From positions 310,001 through 374,000 of the forward strand of contig NZ_JABJRC010000005.1 in assembly GCF_013131805.1 (NCBI RefSeq): a DNA stretch of 64,000 bases, in the 5' to 3' direction. This DNA comes from Kribbella sandramycini. GTDB taxonomy: Bacteria > Actinomycetota > Actinomycetes > Propionibacteriales > Kribbellaceae. A program made the translations under genes and the position numbers. Positions 14,935-23,849 of the stretch are shown in pieces (the first letter of the stretch is position 1; every line of letters begins with the position of its first letter). The notes under the pieces were generated by a model. The model worked only from the letters and a program-made list of their open reading frames with translations, ran no database searches and was not told the DNA's origin.

Positions 14935-16797
14935 TCAGCTACCGCCCATCCCGAACTGGTACGCCGGCGGCACCGGCCGGTCCGTCCCGAGCGCCGCCTC
15001 CGCCGCCAACCAGTAGTCGGTCAGCGGGTTCGCGCCCTCGCGAACCGTGGCGAGCTGGATCCCCGCTGCCAGCAACTCGTGCGCTGTCTGCGCGTCGCCG
15101 TTCGCCAACGCCAGCTGTACCCGCAGCAGCTGAACGCGCGGGTCGTCGCCCTGCAGCAGGTCGGCCGCGCGATCCGGCTCGGTCTCCAGCGCGAGCACGG
15201 CCGCCTCGACCCGCAGCTCCACCAACTCGGGCCGCAACGCGACCGCGCGCTCGTACGCAGCCAGATCCTTGGTGACCAGCCCGAGGTTCCGGAGTGCCCA
15301 GGGGTTGTCGCCCGACTCCCGCCAGGCGGCGACCGCGCCGCCCTCGTCACCGGCGTAGAACCGCGCGACCCCGCGGTGGTACCAGACCAGCCAGTTCTCC
15401 TCGGCCTTCTCCAGTAGCTCGCGCCACGCGACGAGCGTCCCGTCCGGTACGCCGTCCGTGGCCGGCAGTTGGCCGTCGAGCAACGGCAACCACGCGCGTT
15501 CGCGGTCGGTCATGGTTTCCGGGGCGAACGGCGTACCGGCGGAGACCGACCAGCCGGTGCGGGCCAGCTCCAGCGCACCCCAGCCCGAGCCTACTGCCAG
15601 GCTCTCGGCCGGTTCGGCGTCGATCACTGCGGACCAGGCCGCCTCCCGCTCGGGCAGACCGGCCAGAACATCTTGCAGGGCAACGGTTCCGGCCCGCCGG
15701 GCGGTCGGCCAGTCGTCGGAGTGCGCCGCGATCGGGTCGACCGACACCCGCCCGTACGCCTCCATCCATTGCCATGAGGTTGCCCCTGGCAACTTCAGGT
15801 GCTCCATCTGGGTGCGCGCGAGCCCGGCCTGGATCTCGGCGTACCCCGGCCCGGTCAGCCCCGGGGACAACCACTCCTGCCAGCGCCGCCCGCCGGGCGC
15901 CTCACCCCAGACGAACAGCTTGCGGCCGCGCAGCCGCTCGGTCGACGCCTGGGCCAATCCGTTGCCCTCGGCATCCACCGAGGCGATCCACGGCCGCTCG
16001 CCGGGCTCCGGCTCGAAGAAGTAGTCGACCGCTTGGTCGTGCCGCATCGGATAAGTGAGCTCGGCCGGGACGTCGATCAGGTCGAGCCGGGAGCCGTAGC
16101 CGTACCGCCAAGCCTGATCGGCCGGGACGAGCACCCGCGTTCCCGCTGACTGCTCGACGGCGATATTCGACCACCAGTACGCCGGGACGTCGTACTCGGC
16201 CGGGTTCTGCAAGCGGACGCCGACATAGAGGAACTCGGAGTCCTCGGGCAGCCAGAAGTCGAGTTGGGTGACGAGATTGCGGGTCCGCTCCAGCTCCCAG
16301 AGGCGCAGGATCGGCGTCCCGTCCGGGCCTTCGACGCGGGCCGCGTGCATCGGGGCGCAGGTGCCGGTCCAGTGGCCGGTGCTGCCGAGGTTCCACTCGA
16401 CGCCGCCGGCGAACCAGGCGTTGCGGAGCGCGAGGTTGGCGGCCTGGAAGACCGGGTTGCGGTAGAGCAGCTCCTGCCCGGAGGCCTTGTGCACCAGCGA
16501 ATACAGCCGGCCGCCCAGGCTCGGCAGGACGACGGCGCGGGCGTGGTCGTTCTCCAGCACAAGCGACGGGAGCACGGTGTCGACGAGTGTGCGGTCGTAG
16601 CTGTCCTGGTCGAGACAGGGCAGCGTGCTGCGCAGACCGCCGTACTCGATATTCGCGCGCAGCTCGGCCGGGAGCTCGGCGAGGTTGCGGACCTCGTGCA
16701 CCTCCTGATGGCTGCGCAGCGGCGGCAGCGGGTTCTCGGCCCCGAGGGCAGCGGCAGGGAGCAGCAGATCTTGCGCGGAAAGCATCGTCACGGCCAT
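14935..16797 (-). CDS. DUF5107 and TPR-repeat protein (carbohydrate-related, cytoplasmic)
   Basis: 620 aa from ATG 16797; GTG 16791 and ATG 16785 are in frame. Residues ~60-350 form a beta-sandwich like aldose epimerases (VLPSLGGRLYSLVHKASGQELLYRNPVFQ, AWFAGGVEWNLGSTGHW, YWWSNIAVEQ), typical of DUF5107. The C-terminal half is helical with TPR-like units (WLVWYHRGVARFYAGDEGGAVAAW, NPWALRNLGLVTKDLAAYERAVAL). No signal peptide. DUF5107/TPR proteins in actinobacteria sit in glycoside-use loci and probably bind or act on glycans, but no reaction is proven. It is divergent from the FAD dehydrogenase gene. Confidence 0.82.
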   Translation of the reverse strand: MAVTMLSAQDLLLPAAALGAENPLPPLRSHQEVHEVRNLAELPAELRANIEYGGLRSTLPCLDQDSYDRTLVDTVLPSLVLENDHARAVVLPSLGGRLYSLVHKASGQELLYRNPVFQAANLALRNAWFAGGVEWNLGSTGHWTGTCAPMHAARVEGPDGTPILRLWELERTRNLVTQLDFWLPEDSEFLYVGVRLQNPAEYDVPAYWWSNIAVEQSAGTRVLVPADQAWRYGYGSRLDLIDVPAELTYPMRHDQAVDYFFEPEPGERPWIASVDAEGNGLAQASTERLRGRKLFVWGEAPGGRRWQEWLSPGLTGPGYAEIQAGLARTQMEHLKLPGATSWQWMEAYGRVSVDPIAAHSDDWPTARRAGTVALQDVLAGLPEREAAWSAVIDAEPAESLAVGSGWGALELARTGWSVSAGTPFAPETMTDRERAWLPLLDGQLPATDGVPDGTLVAWRELLEKAEENWLVWYHRGVARFYAGDEGGAVAAWRESGDNPWALRNLGLVTKDLAAYERAVALRPELVELRVEAAVLALETEPDRAADLLQGDDPRVQLLRVQLALANGDAQTAHELLAAGIQLATVREGANPLTDYWLAAEAALGTDRPVPPAYQFGMGGS

Positions 16798-16835
16798 TAT
16801 TCTTGCAATTACGCGCAGCAGAGTCCATGCCCAGC

Positions 16836-16851
16836 TACCGTCCGGTATACA
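16836..16851 (+). promoter_or_regulatory. Promoter -10 with overlapping dyad; probable leaderless start
   Basis: TACCG-TC-CGGTA (16836-16847) overlaps TATACA (16846-16851), a good -10 hexamer. The ATG at 16858 is seven bases further on, so transcription would start at or next to the start codon. No ribosome binding site is present, which agrees with a leaderless mRNA. Confidence 0.5.
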
Positions 16852-16857
16852 TAGCGC

Positions 16858-18513
16858 ATGGACGCCGATGTAATCGTCGTGGGAGCCGGGCTGGCCGGGC
16901 TGGCAGCGACCGCGGAGCTGGCCGACGCGGGTAAGAAGGTGCTGCTCCTGGATCAGGAGCCGGAGGCCTCGCTCGGCGGGCAGGCCTTTTGGTCGTTCGG
17001 CGGGCTCATGTTCGTGGACTCCCCCGAACAACGCCGGATGGGGATCAAGGACTCCCGCGATCTCGCCCTGCAGGACTGGCTCGGCTCGGCCGGCTTCGAC
17101 CGGCTGGACGACGAGGACAAGTGGGCCCGGCAGTGGGCCGAGGCGTACGTCGACTTCGCGGCCGGCGAGAAGCGGCCCTGGCTGCACGCTCAGGGCGTGC
17201 GGTTCTTCCCGGTCGTCGGCTGGGCCGAGCGCGGCGGTTACAACGCCGACGGGCACGGCAACTCGGTGCCGCGATTCCACATCACCTGGGGTACCGGGCC
17301 GGGCCTGGTCGCGCCCTTCGAGCGCCGGGTGCGCGAGGCCGTCGCCAACGGGCTGGTCGAGTTCCGGTTCCGGCATCGCGTCGACGAGTTGACCGTCACC
17401 GGCGGCGTCGTGGACGGCGTCTCCGGTCAGGTGCTGGAGCCGAGCGACGTCGCCCGCGGTCAGGCCAGCTCGCGGGTCGAGGTCAGCGAGTTCCAGCTTC
17501 GGGCGCAGGCCGTGATCGTCACCTCCGGCGGGATCGGCGGTAACCACGACCTCGTCCGCGCGCAGTGGCCGAAGCGGATGGGCGAGCCGCCGCGCCGGAT
17601 GATCAGCGGCGTCCCCGCGCATGTCGACGGCCGGATGCTCGGCATCACCGAGCAGGCCGGCGGCCGGTACGTGAACCGGGACCGGATGTGGCACTACACC
17701 GAAGGCATCCAGAACTGGGACCCGATCTGGCCGTCGCACGGCATCCGTATCCTGCCCGGCCCGTCGTCCCTGTGGTTCGACGCGACCGGCAAGCGGCTGC
17801 CGGTGCCGCTGTTCCCCGGCTTCGACACCCTCGGCACGCTCGAACACATCATGACGACCGGTTACGACTACACCTGGTTCGTCCTCACCCAGAAGATCAT
17901 CGAGAAGGAGTTCGCGCTCTCCGGCCAGGAGCAGAACCCGGATCTGACCGGTAAGGACATCAAGGCCGTCCTCGGCCGGGCCCGCGGCGGCGCGACGGCG
18001 CCCGTCCGCGCGTTCATGGACAAGGGCGCGGACTTCGTCGTCCGCTCGAACCTGCCCGACCTGGTGCGCGGGATGAACGACCTGACCGGTGACAACCTGA
18101 TCGACCTCGACGCCCTCGAACGCCAGATTCGCGCCCGCGACCGGGAGATCGCGAACAGCTTCACCAAGGACCTGCAGATCACCGCCCTGCGCGGCGCCCG
18201 CAACTACCGCGGCGACAAACTGATTCGGGTCGCTCCGCCGCACGAGATCCTCGACCCCAAGGCCGGCCCGCTGATCGCCGTCCGCCTCAATATCCTCACC
18301 CGCAAATCCCTCGGCGGCCTCCAGACCGACCTCGACTCCCGCGTCCTCCGCGCCGACGGCACCCCGCTGCCCGGCGTCTACGCGGCCGGCGAGGTCGCCG
18401 GCTTCGGCGGCGGCGGAGTCCACGGCTACCGCTCCCTCGAAGGCACCTTCGTCGGCGGCTGCCTGTTCACCGGCCGCACCGCCGGCCGGGCCGCCGCCAA
18501 GGCCGTGGTCTAG
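16858..18513 (+). CDS. FAD-binding dehydrogenase (KstD/fumarate reductase-like flavoprotein)
   Basis: 551 aa. The N-terminal Rossmann motif is VIVVGAGLAGLAATAELADAGKKVLLLDQE, and GGQAFWSFGGL matches flavoproteins of the FAD_binding_2 family. The C-terminus has GVYAAGEVAGFGGGGVHGYRSLEGTFVGGCLFTGRTAGRAAA, where FAD closes. Length and motifs agree with the 550-residue actinobacterial group annotated as FAD-binding dehydrogenase, distant from 3-ketosteroid dehydrogenases. The substrate is not predictable. It follows a leaderless-type promoter and stands alone. Confidence 0.9.
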   Translation: MDADVIVVGAGLAGLAATAELADAGKKVLLLDQEPEASLGGQAFWSFGGLMFVDSPEQRRMGIKDSRDLALQDWLGSAGFDRLDDEDKWARQWAEAYVDFAAGEKRPWLHAQGVRFFPVVGWAERGGYNADGHGNSVPRFHITWGTGPGLVAPFERRVREAVANGLVEFRFRHRVDELTVTGGVVDGVSGQVLEPSDVARGQASSRVEVSEFQLRAQAVIVTSGGIGGNHDLVRAQWPKRMGEPPRRMISGVPAHVDGRMLGITEQAGGRYVNRDRMWHYTEGIQNWDPIWPSHGIRILPGPSSLWFDATGKRLPVPLFPGFDTLGTLEHIMTTGYDYTWFVLTQKIIEKEFALSGQEQNPDLTGKDIKAVLGRARGGATAPVRAFMDKGADFVVRSNLPDLVRGMNDLTGDNLIDLDALERQIRARDREIANSFTKDLQITALRGARNYRGDKLIRVAPPHEILDPKAGPLIAVRLNILTRKSLGGLQTDLDSRVLRADGTPLPGVYAAGEVAGFGGGGVHGYRSLEGTFVGGCLFTGRTAGRAAAKAVV

Positions 18514-18567
18514 CGAGGTTCTCGGGGCTCTGTGACAGGAGGCCGTGCTCGGTGCGTCATCCGGGGT

Positions 18568-20340
18568 ATGAATCGTTCCCGTCATCGCATCCGGGCCGGC
18601 CTGCTGGCGCTGGCCCTGCTGACCACGATCCCCCTCCCGGCCGAAGCCGCCGAACCGGTGCCGGCCGACCGCACGATCAACCTCGTCACCGGCGACACGG
18701 TCCGGGTCTCGGCCGATCGGAAGACCGTCGTCCCGGAGGCCGGACCAGGCCGAAAGGTCACCTTCAGCATCCATCGCTCCGGCGACCGGGTCTCGGTGAT
18801 TCCCTCGGACGCGCTCGCGAGGATCGGTCGCGGGCAGCTCGACCCCGAGCTCTTCACCGTCACGCCGGGCGGGCGGAAAGCCGGCCGCCTCCCGACGTCC
18901 GGTGAGACCGTCGAGCTGACCATCAACCATCGCGATCGCAACGGATCGGCGACCGGCGACTACCTCGACCTGCTCATCGATCGGGACAGCGGCGCCTTCT
19001 ACCTCTTGCCGACCGAGCCCGACGGCGTCACCAAGGTCCTCGCCCCCAAGGGCCGCTATCTCCTCGACTCCACCATCGCCGGCGGTACAGCAGGGCTCGG
19101 CACGAGCGCCCTCGTGCTCCCGCGCCTGGACCTCACCGGCGACCGCACCGTCAACCTCGACGCCCGCCAGGCGCGAGCAGTCGACGTCGGCCTCACCGAC
19201 CCGGACGCCGATCAGGTGATGGCGAACGTCTTCTTCGGGCTGACCCGGCCCGGTTCGAGTTGGGTCAGCGGGATCAGTGAGAGCCCTGACAGCGAGCCGG
19301 TCTTCACCGCGCAGGTCGGCCAGTCGGTGCCGGAGCTCACCAGTGAAGCCTCTGCACAGTTCGCCCGCCAGAACGCCGATGGCAGCTTCGACGAGACCCC
19401 GTTCGTCTACGCGCTCTCGGAGTCCCGGCCCGGCAAGTACTACACCGGCTTCCGCAAGATCTTCACCAGGGCCGAGGTTGCGAAGCTCACGCCGACCTTC
19501 GTCGGCGCAGCGGGCGGCACCGCAGCTGTCCTGCCGCTGTCGTTCGTGCCCGGCATCGGTGGTGGGCGAGGCAGGGTCTACCGGTACTCCGGTCTGCCTG
19601 CGGCTCCGGTCTTCTACGTCAGCGGCGGAACACCGTGGATGTTCGACGTGTGGGTCGCCGATGGTCCCGATGCGAGTCCGGTGGGCCTGCGCGACCACCC
19701 CACGACCTACAAAGCCGGCCAGACCTACACCCAGCGGTGGGGCCGGGCCGTGCTTTCCAGCAGCGCGCTCAACGTCTCCCGGACCGGAAACAACCTCCAG
19801 CTCATTCTCCCGTACACGGACGCCGACGGGCACTACGGCTTCGGCGAAGGCACGCTGACAGTGATCCGGGACGACCAGAAGCTCGACGTCCTCCCCTATC
19901 CCTTCAAAGACTGGGAGGCCTACCCCGTCCCGGCGGGGCCCGGAAAGTACAAGCTGGAGCTGGTGACTCCCACCATCACGTCCACCTGGAGCTTCGAGTC
20001 GACGACCACCGCCGGTACGACGGCGCTGCCGTTGGCCGGCATCCGCTTCCAGCCGGGGGTCGACAACAACAACGTGCTGCGCACCGGTGCGACCCACCAG
20101 CTGCCGCTGACGGTCGAGTCACCGACCGGAACCGCAGGTACGCCACGGGTCGAGACCTCGACCGACGGCGGCACGACCTGGCGGGTCGCGCCGATCCGGG
20201 CCGGCGGCGACCACCGCTACCTCGCGACGGTCGCCGTACCGGAAGGCGCCGGCGCCGTCGCGCTCAGAGCCCAGGTGATTGATGCTGCTGGCAACAAATT
20301 CGAGACGACGGTGACGGACGCCTACCGAGTGGCCCGCTGA
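18568..20340 (+). CDS. Secreted protein resembling large S8 peptidases but lacking the peptidase domain
   Basis: 590 aa. A signal peptide (RAGLLALALLTTIPLPAEAAEP) ends near residue 27. Residues 30-110 (TINLVTGDTVRV..., VSVIPSDALARIGRGQLDPELFTV) look like the N-terminal propeptide of large actinobacterial subtilases. The last ~120 residues (GGTTWRVAPIRAGGDHRYLATV, VALRAQVIDAAGNKFETTVTDAYRV) match their C-terminal beta domains. In between I find no DTG, HGTHV or GTSM triad motifs; beta-rich segments fill the space. It is probably a non-catalytic secreted relative, perhaps binding or inhibitory. Function unknown. Confidence 0.7.
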   Translation: MNRSRHRIRAGLLALALLTTIPLPAEAAEPVPADRTINLVTGDTVRVSADRKTVVPEAGPGRKVTFSIHRSGDRVSVIPSDALARIGRGQLDPELFTVTPGGRKAGRLPTSGETVELTINHRDRNGSATGDYLDLLIDRDSGAFYLLPTEPDGVTKVLAPKGRYLLDSTIAGGTAGLGTSALVLPRLDLTGDRTVNLDARQARAVDVGLTDPDADQVMANVFFGLTRPGSSWVSGISESPDSEPVFTAQVGQSVPELTSEASAQFARQNADGSFDETPFVYALSESRPGKYYTGFRKIFTRAEVAKLTPTFVGAAGGTAAVLPLSFVPGIGGGRGRVYRYSGLPAAPVFYVSGGTPWMFDVWVADGPDASPVGLRDHPTTYKAGQTYTQRWGRAVLSSSALNVSRTGNNLQLILPYTDADGHYGFGEGTLTVIRDDQKLDVLPYPFKDWEAYPVPAGPGKYKLELVTPTITSTWSFESTTTAGTTALPLAGIRFQPGVDNNNVLRTGATHQLPLTVESPTGTAGTPRVETSTDGGTTWRVAPIRAGGDHRYLATVAVPEGAGAVALRAQVIDAAGNKFETTVTDAYRVAR

Positions 20341-20341
20341 G

Positions 20342-21205
20342 TCAGAACACCATGCCGAGGAGATCGGCGAACAGCTCCTGTTCGTCGATCTCCAGGCCGC
20401 GGCTGGTGAACCAGGTGGCCATGTTGTGGCAGTCGCGGAGGAGGAATTCCATACCTTTCGGGTTGCCGACGATGTCGATCACCTGGGGGAGGTCGATCAT
20501 GACGATGCGATCGGCCTGGGCGAGGACGTTGTAGGGGGAGAGGTCGCCGTGGGCGAGGCCGGCGCGGGCGAGTTCGCGCATGGCGTGGCGGAGTTGCTCG
20601 AAGTAGACGGCGAGCAGGTCCTTCGGCGGGCGGACCTGGGCGAGACGGGGCGCGGCGCCGCCCTCGCCGTCGTCGATGAACTCCATCAGGAGTTCGGTGC
20701 CGTCGATCTGCACCGGGTAGGGCACCGGGACGCCCGCCTTCCAGAGGCGGTTCAGCGCCTCCCATTCCGCGTAGGCCCAGCCGCCGGCGGCGACGCTGCG
20801 ACCGTGGGCGGTCTTCTTCGCCATCGCGCGGCTGTCGCGGCTGTTCCGCGTCCGGCGGCCCTCGGTGTACGCCGAGCTGCGGTGGAAGGACCGGTGCTCC
20901 TCGGTGCGGTACCGCTTGGCGGCCAGTAATGAGGACCTCGCGGGCGCGTCGCCGATGGCTTCGACGGCGCGCTCGATCAGGAAGACATCAGCTTCCTTAC
21001 CGGTTTTGAGGACGCCGAGCTCGGTGTCGATCGCGGCCTGTTCCGTCACCACCCACGAAGGGCGGGGATCAGGGCCGCGAGAGCCGCGCTCGACGTCCAG
21101 CCAGGTGGACCAGCGCTGGTCGGGACGGAGATTCTCGTCGACCTGCTGGAACTGGAACTCGAAGTTGGAGAGTTGGGATTCGCTACGAAAGACGTCGGAA
21201 GACAT
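20342..21205 (-). CDS. RIO-type serine/threonine protein kinase
   Basis: 287 aa from ATG 21205, with AGGAG eight to ten bases upstream. The glycine-poor RIO ATP loop is GVLKTGKEADVFLIER, with AAKRY for the ATP-binding Lys. SSAYTEGRRTRNSRDSRAM is the RIO flexible loop, HGDLSPYNVL the catalytic loop and MIDLPQ the metal-binding Asp. RIO kinases in archaea and eukaryotes act in ribosome assembly; the bacterial role is unsettled. A short ORF overlaps the start in another frame, and the NIPSNAP gene lies upstream on the same strand. Confidence 0.92.
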   Translation of the reverse strand: MSSDVFRSESQLSNFEFQFQQVDENLRPDQRWSTWLDVERGSRGPDPRPSWVVTEQAAIDTELGVLKTGKEADVFLIERAVEAIGDAPARSSLLAAKRYRTEEHRSFHRSSAYTEGRRTRNSRDSRAMAKKTAHGRSVAAGGWAYAEWEALNRLWKAGVPVPYPVQIDGTELLMEFIDDGEGGAAPRLAQVRPPKDLLAVYFEQLRHAMRELARAGLAHGDLSPYNVLAQADRIVMIDLPQVIDIVGNPKGMEFLLRDCHNMATWFTSRGLEIDEQELFADLLGMVF

Positions 21206-21269
21206 CGGGAGTGCTCCTGAACTGGGAGGTGAGACTGACGCGGACATGCCGCAGCACAGTGATGGCCAT
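21183..21269 (-). CDS. Short upstream ORF overlapping the RIO kinase start (28 aa)
   Basis: Begins MAITVLRHVRVSLT and ends FRRLS, preceded by TAAGGAGGG at 21277-21285, the best ribosome binding site in this neighbourhood. It stops 23 bases inside the kinase gene in a different frame. It could be a leader peptide that couples or limits kinase translation. It is Val/Arg-rich without Cys. Whether it is translated is inferred only from the ribosome binding site. Confidence 0.45.
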   Translation of the reverse strand: MAITVLRHVRVSLTSQFRSTPDVFRRLS

Positions 21270-21383
21270 CCGTCAGCCCTCCTTAGGTCCAGGCAGCGCT
21301 CGTCGCCGCACAACTCCAGTCAGGATGCCCGCCCGGATTCGGGCGCGCAACGTATTTACCGCAGCCGGTTCACTGCAGCTGAT

Positions 21384-22043
21384 TCACCGCAGCTGGGAGC
21401 GGTCCGTCGGCCGCAGCCGCAGGTGCTGGCCGGGCCACTCCCCCAGGGCCGACCACACCGCGTCGTACGTCACCTCATCGGGGAAGCGCGCGAGCCAGGC
21501 GAGCACGATGTCGTCGCGCAGCGGGAGCGCCGGGAAGTTGTTCGGGACGACGACGGACTGGAAGACCGCGATCGGGGGTGCGCCGAGCGCGGTCAGCTGG
21601 GGTGCCAGGTCGTGCCGGAAGTACTCGACGTAGCCGTCGTCCACACTCGTGCGGGGGTGGACGATGCCGGCGACCAGCGAGGTCGGGCCCGGGGTGCGCG
21701 GTGCGTCGGGGCGTGGGTAGCCGGCGCCGAGGTAGACGGGTTCCAGGAGCAGCGCGTTGTCGGAGTCGATCATGGTCGCGTTGGCGGCTTCGGCGTACTG
21801 GCGCCAGATCGGGCCGGTGTAGAAACTCTGCAGAGCCGCGGCGCGGGCGTCGAGGGAGCGGAACCCGCGCAGCCAGACGAAGCGGTCGGGGTCGTCGAGG
21901 TCGCGGAACTGGCCGGCGACATGCATACCGCAGACCTCTTGACCCTCGACGAAATGTTCGTCGAACAAGTCGATCAGGGTGTCCCGCTGACCACTGTGCA
22001 GCGTGTACTGGCGGAGATCGACGACGGTGCAGCATTCATTCAC
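21384..22043 (-). CDS. NIPSNAP-family protein
   Basis: 219 aa. Two ferredoxin-like halves are typical of NIPSNAP: VVDLRQYTLHSGQRDTLIDLFDEHFVEGQEVCGMHVAGQFRDLDDPDRFVWLRGF, then a second weaker copy beginning VEYFRHDLAPQL. Members are small alpha-beta barrel dimers with no agreed reaction. It lies upstream of the RIO kinase on the same strand, 178 bp away. Its start is near that of the plus-strand coiled-coil/Ku operon. Confidence 0.85.
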   Translation of the reverse strand: MNECCTVVDLRQYTLHSGQRDTLIDLFDEHFVEGQEVCGMHVAGQFRDLDDPDRFVWLRGFRSLDARAAALQSFYTGPIWRQYAEAANATMIDSDNALLLEPVYLGAGYPRPDAPRTPGPTSLVAGIVHPRTSVDDGYVEYFRHDLAPQLTALGAPPIAVFQSVVVPNNFPALPLRDDIVLAWLARFPDEVTYDAVWSALGEWPGQHLRLRPTDRSQLR

Positions 22044-22104
22044 GGATCCGACCCAATCAGCTCAACCTGCCAGATTGTGTCAGGTTTCGGGTAGCGTCGG
22101 CGAG

Positions 22105-22956
22105 GTGGACTTCGAAGAGGCGGCCGACGCGTTGTACGCCGTACCGGCTGCCGACTTCATCGCGAAGCGGAACGAGCTGGCCAAACAGCTGAAGGCTGAC
22201 GGCGACCAGCTCGGCTCGACCCGGCTGAAGGCGCTGCGCAAGCCGACGGTCGCCGCCTGGGTGGCGAACCTGGTCTCCCGCGAGCTGCCGGACGATCTGG
22301 ACGACCTGCTCGCGCTCGGCGAGGAGTTCCGCGAGGCGACCACCGACCTGGACGGCGACCGGCTGCGCGAGCTGACGCCGAAACGCCACCAGCTCCTCGA
22401 CAAACTCGCCAAAGCCGCCACCGGCCTGTCGACCGACGCCGGCCAGAAAGTCAGCCCCGACGTCGCCCAGAAACTCCGCGAAACCCTGGACGCCGCCCTC
22501 GTCGACCCGGCCGCCGGCGACGCCGTCCGCGAGGGCCGCCTGAGCAGCGCCCTCCGCCACGTCGGCTTCGGCGTCGTCGACGAGAACGGCGAACCGAGCA
22601 ACGTCACCCCGATCAGCGACGAACGCCGCGAAGCCGCCCGCGCCCGCCGCAAACCCGCACCGGCCGAACCCGCGGCAGACACCCACCGCGCCGCCGAGGA
22701 GCGCGCCCAAGCCGAACGCGAAGCCGCCGCCCGAGCCGAAGCAAAACAAGCCTTCGAAACCGCAGTCGAAGCCGCCCAAGCAGCCGAAGCCCACGTCGAA
22801 GACCTCGACCAGCAACTCGACGACGCCCGCGACGCCCTGTCCACCGCCCAGCAACTCGTCCACCAGCTCGGCGCCCAGCTGGACGAGGCGCGGCGCGCCG
22901 CCCGTGACGCCCAGAAGGAAAGCCGCGAGGCCCGCAAACGCTACAACCGCCTCTGA
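22105..22956 (+). CDS. Conserved-looking helical/coiled-coil protein upstream of Ku
   Basis: 283 aa from GTG 22105 (GTG 22078 is an alternative). Residues 1-115 are helical (DALYAVPAADFIAKRNELAKQLKADGD..., LKALRKPTVAAWVANLVSREL), a polar DNA-binding-like style. Residues 185-283 are a long Ala/Glu/Arg coiled coil (AAEERAQAEREAAARAEAKQAFE...). No enzyme motif. It ends 18 bp before the Ku gene, so the two form one operon and may act together at DNA ends. The family has no function I know. Confidence 0.8.
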   Translation: MDFEEAADALYAVPAADFIAKRNELAKQLKADGDQLGSTRLKALRKPTVAAWVANLVSRELPDDLDDLLALGEEFREATTDLDGDRLRELTPKRHQLLDKLAKAATGLSTDAGQKVSPDVAQKLRETLDAALVDPAAGDAVREGRLSSALRHVGFGVVDENGEPSNVTPISDERREAARARRKPAPAEPAADTHRAAEERAQAEREAAARAEAKQAFETAVEAAQAAEAHVEDLDQQLDDARDALSTAQQLVHQLGAQLDEARRAARDAQKESREARKRYNRL

Positions 22957-22974
22957 ACTGGGTACCGGGGTCGC

Positions 22975-23841
22975 ATGGCGCGATCGATCTGGAGCGGGTA
23001 CATCACCTTCGGGCTGGTTTCGGTACCGGTCGGCTTGTACAGCGCGACCTCCGAGCACGAGCTCGACTTCCACCAGTTCCAGCGTGGCACGTCGGACCGC
23101 ATCCGCTACAAACGGGTGAACGAACGCACCGGACGCGAAGTCCCCTTCGACAAGATCGTCAAGGGCCACGACCTGGGCAACGGCAAGTACGTCATCGTCG
23201 AGCCCAGCGAGCTCGACGACATCGCCCCCGGTAAATCGCGCTCGCTGGAGATCTCCGCCTTCGTCGACCTCGACGAGATCGACCCCATCCACTTCCAGAA
23301 GAGCTACTACCTCGGTCCCAAGGACCGTGAGAACGCCTCGTCGTACGCCCTCCTCCGCGACGCCCTCGCGAAGACCAACCGCGCCGGTATCGCCAAGTTC
23401 GTCATGCGCGGCAAGGAGTACCTGGCCGCCGTCCGGGCCGACGGCAAGGTCCTCGTCCTCGAAACCATGTACTTCGCCGACGAGATCCGCGACCCGGCCA
23501 AGGAACTGAACGACCTCCCGGCGAAATCCAAGGCAGGCAAACAGCTCAAGATGGCCGCCGACCTCATCGAAGCCATGAGCGGCGACTGGAAACCGGCCAC
23601 CTACAAAGACACCTACACCGACCGGGTCAAGAAACTCGTCGACACCAAACGCAAGGGCAAGGACGTCGTCTTCTCCGAAGAGGAGCCCGAAGCCACCACC
23701 TCCACCGACCTGGTCGCCGCCCTCCGTGCCTCCGTCGAAGCGGCCCGCAAAGCCCGCACCACCAAGAAGACCCCAGCCAAGAAGACCGCCGCCAAGAAGT
23801 CGGCCCCCAAGAAACGAACGACCAAGAAGAAGGCCGCCTGA
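22975..23841 (+). CDS. ku: Non-homologous end-joining protein Ku
   Basis: 288 aa. The bacterial Ku core begins MARSIWSGYITFGLVSVPVGLYSAT and includes RIRYKRVNERTGREVPFDKIVKGH and FFxK-type YYLGPK; it forms a homodimeric ring that binds double-strand ends. The lysine-rich tail after residue 255 (TKKTPAKKTAAKKSAPKKRTTKKKAA) resembles the C-terminal extension that stabilises DNA binding and recruits LigD in mycobacteria and Streptomyces. No ligD is within the window. Cotranscribed with the preceding coiled-coil gene. Confidence 0.97.
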   Translation: MARSIWSGYITFGLVSVPVGLYSATSEHELDFHQFQRGTSDRIRYKRVNERTGREVPFDKIVKGHDLGNGKYVIVEPSELDDIAPGKSRSLEISAFVDLDEIDPIHFQKSYYLGPKDRENASSYALLRDALAKTNRAGIAKFVMRGKEYLAAVRADGKVLVLETMYFADEIRDPAKELNDLPAKSKAGKQLKMAADLIEAMSGDWKPATYKDTYTDRVKKLVDTKRKGKDVVFSEEEPEATTSTDLVAALRASVEAARKARTTKKTPAKKTAAKKSAPKKRTTKKKAA

Positions 23842-23849
23842 GCGCTCGG

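Noticed and set aside
14935-20097. Very long open frame on the minus strand continuing to 20097
   Set aside because: The part upstream of 16797 is antisense to the FAD dehydrogenase and the subtilase-like gene; its translation is Arg/Gly/Asp-rich shadow sequence without domains. Only 14935-16797 is coding.
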